Shown here: positions 22,459 through 27,188 of the stretch, piece after piece
Layout: each line of letters opens with the position of its first letter
How positions within the stretch are numbered: the stretch's first letter is position 1
Assembly: GCA_034716535.1 (NCBI GenBank)
Contig: JAYEJW010000513.1
Span: forward strand, 1 to 27,188
DNA: 27,188 nt
Direction of reading: 5' to 3'
From: JAYEJW01 sp034716535
GTDB lineage: Bacteria; Pseudomonadota; Gammaproteobacteria; Chromatiales; Chromatiaceae
The notes under the pieces: generated by a model
What the model saw: the letters and a program-made list of their open reading frames with translations, nothing else
Database searches by the model: none
What the model was told of the DNA's origin: nothing
Program-made: the position numbers and the translations under genes

Positions 22459-22592
22459 GCGCAACCGAAAGACCCACAGGCGATCGGTCCGTGCCGATGC
22501 TCGCGGAGCCGCAAGAATTTCGCGGGGCGGCGGTCCCTCGCCGACACGACGGCTTCGTATCGGCCCCAGTGGAAGCCGGGTTGGGGTGACCG

Positions 22593-23852
22593 ATGGACCC
22601 GTTACTCGCCATCGCCGTCATGCTGGTGCTTCTCCTCATGGAGGGCTTCTTCTCCGGCTCGGAGATCGCCCTGGTGCATGCAGACAAGCTCAGATTGCGG
22701 GCAAGCGCCAACAAGGGCCACAAGGGGGCGCGGCTGGCGCTCAAGCTCTTCGAGCGACCGGACGTACTGTTGACCACCACTCTGATTGGAACCAACATCT
22801 CGGTGGTAACCCTCACCACCCTCGGCACCCTGCTCATGATCCAGATCTTCGGCACGCGGGGCGACCTCTACGCGATCCTGCTGTTCACGCCCCTGTTGCT
22901 GATCTTCGGCGAGATCGTGCCCAAGAGCGTCTATCAGCAAAAAGCGGACAGCCTCGCCCCGATCGTTGTTTACCCCTTGAGGGCCTTCCGGCTGCTGCTC
23001 TACCCGGTCGTCTTCGCCTTCTCCCTCGTGGCCCGACTTGCGACGCGGCTCGCCGGCGGCCCCCGCTCCGAACAGAATCTCTTCATTACCCGCCAGCAGA
23101 TGGGAATCCTCGTGGACATGGCCGAGCGCGGCGTGGGCGTGGACCTGTTCGATCGCAAGCGCATCGAGCGCGCCATCCGCTTCGGCGACACCACGGTTGG
23201 CGAGGCCATGGTTCCCCTTGCGGAGATCGTCGCGCTCAACCGGCTGCGCAGCATCGAGGACGGCGTGCGCTTGGTACGCCAGCATGGCTATAACCGCCTA
23301 CCCGTCTACCAAGGCAACGTCGCCAACATCATCGGCGTCGTGACGCTCACCGTATGGGACATCATGGATGAGAACCTGGTCCAGCGGCCGTTGAGCGAGC
23401 TCATCCGCCCCGCCCTCTACGTTTCGCCCCTGCAGCGGGTGGACGAGCTCATGCCCATGCTGCGCGAGCGCGACGACCACGCGGCCATTGTGGTCGACGA
23501 GTTCGGCTCTGCGATCGGGATGATCACGATGGAGGATATCCTCGAGGAGGTCGTGGGGGAGATCCGCGTCGGCTATGACTTCGACGAGTACCGCCCCAAA
23601 CGCAAGCGCCAGTACGTGCGGGTAGAGGACGGCCTCTACCAGTTCGACTCCCGGGTACCGATCTCTGACCTCAATGCGCTGCTTGAGATCGATCTTCCGG
23701 CCACCGAGTTCCACACCGCGGGCGGTTTTGTGGAGTCGCGCCTGCGGCGCATCCCCGCAGCCGGCGAGACCGTGACCGAGGCGGGTTGGAGCTTCACGGT
23801 CATCGAAGCCAATGAACGGGCAATTCTTAAGCTCCGCGTGGAACGGGTTTAA
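22593..23852 (+). CDS. CNNM/CBS/CorC-type membrane transporter (HlyC/CorC family), second copy
   Basis: The 419-residue protein has the same order as its neighbour but a different sequence: membrane domain with GFFSGSEIALVHADKLRLRA, TLIGTNISVVTLTTLGTLLM and LLLIFGEIVPKSVYQQKADS, CBS pair (EAMVPLAEIVALNRLRSIED ... YNRLPVYQGNVANIIGVVTL; AIVVDEFGSAIGMITMEDIL), and CorC domain (ISDLNALLEIDLPATEFHTA). It lacks the N-terminal extension and acidic tail of the first copy. GGGGTG is 4 bases before the ATG. The difference between the two suggests an old duplication or a heteromeric pair rather than recent copying. Confidence 0.85.
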   Translation: MDPLLAIAVMLVLLLMEGFFSGSEIALVHADKLRLRASANKGHKGARLALKLFERPDVLLTTTLIGTNISVVTLTTLGTLLMIQIFGTRGDLYAILLFTPLLLIFGEIVPKSVYQQKADSLAPIVVYPLRAFRLLLYPVVFAFSLVARLATRLAGGPRSEQNLFITRQQMGILVDMAERGVGVDLFDRKRIERAIRFGDTTVGEAMVPLAEIVALNRLRSIEDGVRLVRQHGYNRLPVYQGNVANIIGVVTLTVWDIMDENLVQRPLSELIRPALYVSPLQRVDELMPMLRERDDHAAIVVDEFGSAIGMITMEDILEEVVGEIRVGYDFDEYRPKRKRQYVRVEDGLYQFDSRVPISDLNALLEIDLPATEFHTAGGFVESRLRRIPAAGETVTEAGWSFTVIEANERAILKLRVERV

Positions 23853-23971
23853 CCGTGAGCCCTCCGAGGGCCTGGAGTACAATGACGCCGCTTTCAGCGA
23901 CACCGGGACCGGACCATCCGTCCGAGCTCGCCCGAAGTCCCCTACTGAAACCCATCGGGAAAGAACACCTC

Positions 23972-24661
23972 ATGAACAAGACTGTTGCATTCCTGTTTCT
24001 CCTCTGCGCAGCGACTGCAGGGGCCTATGAAACCGTCACCCTCTATCAGCTCACGGGAGCCATCCAGTGCGTGGATGAGACCGGGGTGCCGGCGGAACGG
24101 GCGGCCGACCTGCTGCGTGGCCAGGGCGTGAAGGTGGTATCAGCCGAGCGCCGCAAGCTCCCGCTGGACGTAACCACAGGCTGCGGCGCCCCCACAGGAG
24201 AGGCGAACGTGATGACGGTGGCGGCGGCCGATTGGGCCGCGTTCACGGCGAAGAACCCGGACGCCGGCGGCTACGGTCTTTGGGTGTTCGAGACAAGCAC
24301 TGTTGAGGTCTACAAGTACGACGGAACCATGCAGTGCGGCTTGGGACACGAGATCCCGCTGGGGGAGATGGCCAAGGAGCTCAAGGCAGCCGGGATCGAG
24401 GTGCTGCAGAGCCGCAAGGGCACCGACGGTCTCACCCACATCAGCGTGTGCGGGGCGTCGACCGGTGCGATCAACGTCTATACCATCGAACGGGACGCCC
24501 TCCCCTCCGCCCGGGAGCTCGGCTACAGGCTGCTCTTGACACGAGAAATGACGCAGCAGATCAAGCCCAGGGTCAGCACACAGCGCATGGTGGGAATGCA
24601 GGCGCGATCAACGCCCCGTCCCGCCGCCAAGGCACGGGAGCCGATTCCGCTACTGTGGTAG
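23972..24661 (+). CDS. exported protein with a duplicated two-cysteine module
   Basis: The 229-residue protein has the signal peptide MNKTVAFLFLLCAATAGA (residues 1-18) and two copies of one module. The first (about 22-84) reads TLYQLTGAIQCVDETGVPAE ... GCGAPTGEANVMTV, the second (about 111-172) VEVYKYDGTMQCGLGHEIPL ... VCGASTGAINVYTI. Each has paired cysteines (33/71 and 122/160), likely a disulfide in each unit, and the shared ending G-A-x-T-G-x-x-N-V. The C-terminus is basic and proline-rich. The ATG at 23972 is chosen for the signal peptide; GGGAAAG lies upstream. I do not recognise a named family. It precedes the secreted protease by 133 bases on the same strand. Confidence 0.7.
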   Translation: MNKTVAFLFLLCAATAGAYETVTLYQLTGAIQCVDETGVPAERAADLLRGQGVKVVSAERRKLPLDVTTGCGAPTGEANVMTVAAADWAAFTAKNPDAGGYGLWVFETSTVEVYKYDGTMQCGLGHEIPLGEMAKELKAAGIEVLQSRKGTDGLTHISVCGASTGAINVYTIERDALPSARELGYRLLLTREMTQQIKPRVSTQRMVGMQARSTPRPAAKAREPIPLLW

Positions 24662-24794
24662 GGGGCTCGGCCGCTTCACCCGGCGCCGATTGACAACCGC
24701 ACTCTTGACCAAACCTAGATTTTTCGAGCGCCATCTCAAAGAATTATGGTGTAAGGATTGTGGTTTAATCGTCGCGATCATGAGGAGAAGCTCG

Positions 24795-26540
24795 ATGCCA
24801 CCACTCGGTATGTCACTTCACTCCATCTTGGCGTTTTGCATCTTTGCATGGACATTGCAGGTCCCTGCCGTGGCCGCCGAAGCGATAGTCGGGGCCGGCG
24901 TGGTTGCAGCCGTAGGAAGCGGGACCGCACCCGTGCTGGTTGTCGCCCTGGAACGGCCGAAGCCGGCCCCATCCGATGCGGGGGCTGTCAATGCGGCCAT
25001 CGCCAGTGCCCAACAGGCGGTCCTTGACGCGTTGGATGCATCCGACTACACCCTGGTCCACCGCTATCGTTCGCTCTCCGCCCTCACTCTGATCGTGCGT
25101 ACGAACTCCGCGCTGAAAAAGCTCGCGGCCCATCCATTGGTGCGGCGGATCGATCTGGACGTGGGTGGCAGCGGTACTCTGAATCAGAGCCGCCCCTGGA
25201 TTGGGGCGGATCTGGCCCACGCAGCGGGCATCAACGGCGGGGGACAGGCGGTCGCCGTGTTGGATTCCGGCATCGATACCAATCACCCGGATCTGGCGGG
25301 CGATCTGGTCCACGAGCATTGCGTGTGCAACACGGGTATCGACTGCTGTCCCACCGGCGGCAGCTCAGGGGACGGACCGGGCAGCGCCGAGGACGACAAC
25401 GGCCACGGAACCCACGTCTCCGGCATCATCACAAGCAGCGGCGGGGTGGCTCCATTGGGTATCGCGCCAGATGCCGGGATCGTCGCCGTCAAGGTCCTGG
25501 ACCAAAACGGAAGCTTCTGTTGCTCCGCGGATATCGCCGCAGCACTGGATTGGGTGCTCAATAACCGGCCGGATGTGGACGTGGTGAATATGAGTCTGAG
25601 CACCTTCGACCGGTTCGGCTCCGACTGCGACAACTCCACCGCCTGGACCATGGTTCTGGCCGATGCCGTGGACGCATTGCGCACCCAGGGTGTCCTCAGC
25701 ATCGCCTCGTCGGGAAATGACGGTGACAAGGCCGCCATGGGCGCGCCTGCCTGCCTGTCCGGGGCCATAGCGGTTGGAGCGACCTTCGATTCCAGCGATC
25801 TGATCGCCAGCTACTCCAACAGCAGCCCGTCGCTGGATCTGCTCGCACCCGGCAACAGCATTACCTCAACTATGGTGGGAGGCGGGCAGGAGACCTCGAG
25901 CGGGACCTCCATGGCCGCCCCCCATGCAGCGGCGCTGGCCGCCTTGATCTCCCAGCGAAAGCCCGCGGCAACCCCGAACGAGGTGGCCGATTGCCTCGCG
26001 ACTTCACCGGTCCAGATCACGGACACAAATTTCCTCAGCCGGCCGCGCATCGATGTGCCGAGCGCCCTCGATGCCTGCGCGCCCGCCACGTCCGGACCTT
26101 ATCTGGTCCACACCATCGCCCCCTGCCGCGTCCTGGACACGCGTCTCGGGAGCCCCGACTTCGACCGGCTTGCGCCCAACGAGACGTTGAGCATCCTGGT
26201 GGCCGGAGGGGGGATAACCGGACAGGGCGGCAGCGAAGATTGCGGCATTCCCGAGCCGGCGGCAAGGGGCCTGTATCTCAACGTTGCGGCCGTACAGCCG
26301 CCGGGTGCACAGCAGTTGCCGAATCCCTCGTCCAACTTCCTGACCCTCTACCCGTCCGGCGCCGTCCCACCGCTGGCATCCAGCATCAACTACGCCCCCG
26401 ACTCCTTCGCCCTCGCCAACGGACTCTTCGTTCCGATGTGCGACGACCTCCCCTGTCCTTGGGACCTGGAGATCTTCAACGGTCCGAGCGCCTACGTCGA
26501 CGTGGTCATCGATGTGACCGGATATGTGGCTGCTCCCTAA
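24795..26540 (+). CDS. secreted subtilisin-like (S8) serine protease with a beta-rich C-terminal domain
   Basis: The 581-residue protein has a signal peptide (about 1-28), a short inhibitor-like propeptide (about 45-120, with LVHRYRSLSALTLIVRTN) and a peptidase S8 core. The catalytic triad is Asp157 (VAVLDSGIDTNHPDL), His207 (NGHGTHVSGI) and Ser372 (SSGTSMAAPHAA), with the oxyanion Asn308 in SSGND. A cysteine-rich insert (CVCNTGIDCC, 176-185) lies between Asp and His. From about 435 a 145-residue domain follows: APCRVLDTR, GLYLNVAAVQP, NFLTLYPSG, DVVIDVTGYVAAP. This is a recurring C-terminal module on secreted proteins, probably for binding or anchoring. The start is chosen because GAGGAGAAG lies 7 bases before ATG 24795; a start at 24780 is possible. 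Confidence 0.88.
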   Translation: MPPLGMSLHSILAFCIFAWTLQVPAVAAEAIVGAGVVAAVGSGTAPVLVVALERPKPAPSDAGAVNAAIASAQQAVLDALDASDYTLVHRYRSLSALTLIVRTNSALKKLAAHPLVRRIDLDVGGSGTLNQSRPWIGADLAHAAGINGGGQAVAVLDSGIDTNHPDLAGDLVHEHCVCNTGIDCCPTGGSSGDGPGSAEDDNGHGTHVSGIITSSGGVAPLGIAPDAGIVAVKVLDQNGSFCCSADIAAALDWVLNNRPDVDVVNMSLSTFDRFGSDCDNSTAWTMVLADAVDALRTQGVLSIASSGNDGDKAAMGAPACLSGAIAVGATFDSSDLIASYSNSSPSLDLLAPGNSITSTMVGGGQETSSGTSMAAPHAAALAALISQRKPAATPNEVADCLATSPVQITDTNFLSRPRIDVPSALDACAPATSGPYLVHTIAPCRVLDTRLGSPDFDRLAPNETLSILVAGGGITGQGGSEDCGIPEPAARGLYLNVAAVQPPGAQQLPNPSSNFLTLYPSGAVPPLASSINYAPDSFALANGLFVPMCDDLPCPWDLEIFNGPSAYVDVVIDVTGYVAAP

Positions 26541-26626
26541 GGGACGCGCGAAACGCCCGGGAGCTCGCTCCAATTTCGCCGCTACAATCGGCGTTGACGT
26601 CGGGGCGGGCAATCCGCCCTCATCCG

Positions 26627-26651
26627 GGAATCATCCCTTAGGGAGGATTCC
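26627..26651 (+). terminator. hairpin after the protease gene
   Basis: ggaatc / gattcc and the inner tccc / ggga form a two-step hairpin with a tta loop, with one unpaired base on each side. It is 86 bases after the protease stop. No T-run follows, so it is a weak candidate for ending the protease transcript. Confidence 0.4.
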
Positions 26652-26707
26652 GCAGACTCATCTATCCTCATTGCGATCGCCGCGTATTCCTGAAGCCTGC
26701 GGTCGTA

Positions 26708-26782
26708 GTCGAAACAGCAGGGCATGAGCAGCAGGTCGGGACCCTGCAACAGGCGGCGCAATCGCTCGACCGGCGCGCTCAT
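26708..26782 (-). pseudogene. N-terminal scrap of a PEP-mutase/isocitrate-lyase family gene
   Basis: On the - strand, ATG 26782 opens MSAPVERLRRLLQGPD, then LLLMPCCFD. The sequence L-R-x-LL-x-GPD-LL-x-MPCCFD is how members of the isocitrate lyase/phosphoenolpyruvate mutase family begin, before the expected ALSARLIEQAGF block. Here the sequence changes abruptly after CFD to an unrelated stretch that stops at 26582. About 25 codons remain of a gene normally near 280 codons, so this is a remnant left by a rearrangement. Confidence 0.55.
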
Positions 26783-26856
26783 CGCACGGGGCAACGCGGG
26801 CAGTCTGGGACCGTCGTAAGGGCTGCGGGAAACGAGCGATCCGGGCGGACCGACAC

Positions 26857-26882
26857 AAAAAAGGGCGGGATATCCCGCCCTT
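26857..26882 (-). terminator. intrinsic terminator of the small - strand gene
   Basis: On the + strand, aagggcggg (26861-26869) and cccgccctt (26874-26882) pair around a 4-base loop and are preceded by aaaa. Read on the - strand this is a GC stem followed by a six-T run, 21 bases after the stop codon of the 65-residue gene. Confidence 0.88.
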
Positions 26883-26903
26883 CAGGCTTCCAAGGAACCG
26901 GAA

Positions 26904-27101
26904 TCAGCTGCTCGCCCAGTTACCAAAGTTGTCGGTGTTCTTCTCTTCCCCGTCGGAGTAGCCGGCCTCGTAGGCCTCGGTCAGCCTCTGCTCCTCGCGC
27001 TTCGGGTTCTGAAAGAAGCCGCACTGCCAACCCTGGATGTACTCGTCATCGACACCCAACTGCTCCATCTTGGTCACGGCGTCGTAGTAAAACTGATTCA
27101 T
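26904..27101 (-). CDS. small acidic hypothetical protein
   Basis: The 65-residue product (MNQFYYDAVTKMEQLGVDDE ... YIQGWQCGFFQNPKREEQRL ... TEAYEAGYSDGEEKNTDNFG) is acidic, rich in aromatic residues and has no signal peptide. The middle part, GWQCGFFQNPKREEQR followed by A-Y-E-A-G-Y-S-D-G, looks like a short helical repeat around a Y-x-x-G-W / Y-x-x-G-Y pattern. GGAG lies 8 bases before the ATG. It has its own promoter and a strong terminator, so it is a single-gene unit that is really expressed. No family name can be given. Confidence 0.75.
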   Translation of the reverse strand: MNQFYYDAVTKMEQLGVDDEYIQGWQCGFFQNPKREEQRLTEAYEAGYSDGEEKNTDNFGNWASS

Positions 27102-27145
27102 ATCCGGTCTCCGAGCATTACCAATGAACAGGTCAAAACCTTGGG

Positions 27146-27175
27146 ATTTTACAGTGTTATCGTGCGGTTGATCAA
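27146..27175 (-). promoter_or_regulatory. sigma-70-type promoter of the small - strand gene
   Basis: On the - strand, TTGATC (27175-27170) and TAAAAT (27151-27146) are separated by 18 bases, close to consensus. Transcription would begin near 27139, about 38 bases before the ATG at 27101, leaving room for the GGAG ribosome site. Confidence 0.6.
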
Positions 27176-27188
27176 GCTCCGCCGTTGC

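Larger units (their letters stand above)
26541..26903. other. intergenic region with gene remnant and terminators
   Basis: These 363 bases hold no intact gene. They include a two-tier hairpin after the protease, a scrap of a PEP-mutase/isocitrate-lyase family gene on the - strand, and the terminator of the small - strand gene. Confidence 0.6.

Noticed and set aside
22397..23293. + strand open frame of 298 codons overlapping both CNNM/CBS genes
   Set aside because: It is out of frame with the conserved domains, and its product is an Arg/Gly/Pro-rich string without motifs.
24690..24718. Consensus TTGACA before the protease gene
   Set aside because: No acceptable -10 box lies at 16-19 bases; the nearest tagatt is 20 bases away, so I did not call a promoter.
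1..27188. CRISPR arrays, toxin-antitoxin, restriction-modification or other known defence genes
   Set aside because: No regular spaced repeats and no proteins with recognisable defence motifs were seen.

Overview
The window is GC-rich bacterial DNA with short intergenic gaps. The recognisable proteins (prmA and rlmJ remnants, a PliG-like lysozyme inhibitor, LarE, paired CNNM/CBS/CorC proteins, an AsmA-like protein, a P4-type integrase island) fit a Gammaproteobacterium. A sulfur-bacterium (Chromatiales-like) affiliation is only an impression. No rRNA, tRNA or CRISPR array was found.

Layout. (1) 1-2239: the tail of an unknown gene, then four small exported or membrane proteins on the + strand: a PliG-like lysozyme inhibitor with an extra N-terminal domain, a one-helix membrane protein, an SH3b-like protein and a small exported protein. 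Together they look like an envelope-protection cluster. (2) 2587-5517: one large AsmA-like protein anchored in the inner membrane. (3) 5518-8855: a decayed stretch. A stop-ridden N-terminal remnant of prmA lies before an intact bifunctional class II aldolase/short-chain dehydrogenase gene. Just after it are the truncated start of rlmJ and, on the other strand, the tail of an IS91-like transposase. (4) 8856-9434: an exported protein with two repeats, followed by a terminator.

(5) About 9.6-15.84 kb: a small integrative element with every gene on the - strand. Read from its right end it carries a P4-type tyrosine integrase, an unknown protein, an AlpA-type regulator, a 65-residue protein, a Toprim primase-like gene, a DUF3631 ATPase, a TubC_N-like protein and two out-of-frame overlapping genes. 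Three single-base frame breaks (integrase start, inside the primase, primase/ATPase junction) suggest either decay or base-calling errors. A 34-base palindrome covers the alpA ribosome site and start codon.

(6) 16203-20717: a protein resembling the helical part of PilZ-associated c-di-GMP receptors but without a PilZ domain, a 95-residue unknown protein, LarE without LarB or LarC, a divergent ferredoxin-reductase fusion with a helical N-terminal domain, and a SpoIIAA-like protein. (7) 20968-23852: two consecutive CNNM/CBS/CorC transporters. (8) 23972-26540: an exported protein with a duplicated two-cysteine module, then a secreted subtilisin-like protease with a cysteine-rich insert and a beta-rich C-terminal domain. 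(9) 26541-27188: a scrap of a PEP-mutase/isocitrate-lyase family gene and a small - strand gene with a clear promoter and terminator.

The least ordinary parts are the lysozyme-inhibitor cluster, the compact element with its start-codon palindrome and overlapping genes, and the row of gene remnants around the aldolase/dehydrogenase. I did not find a clear defence or other wholly new system. All family assignments are from reading motifs by eye, without database searches.
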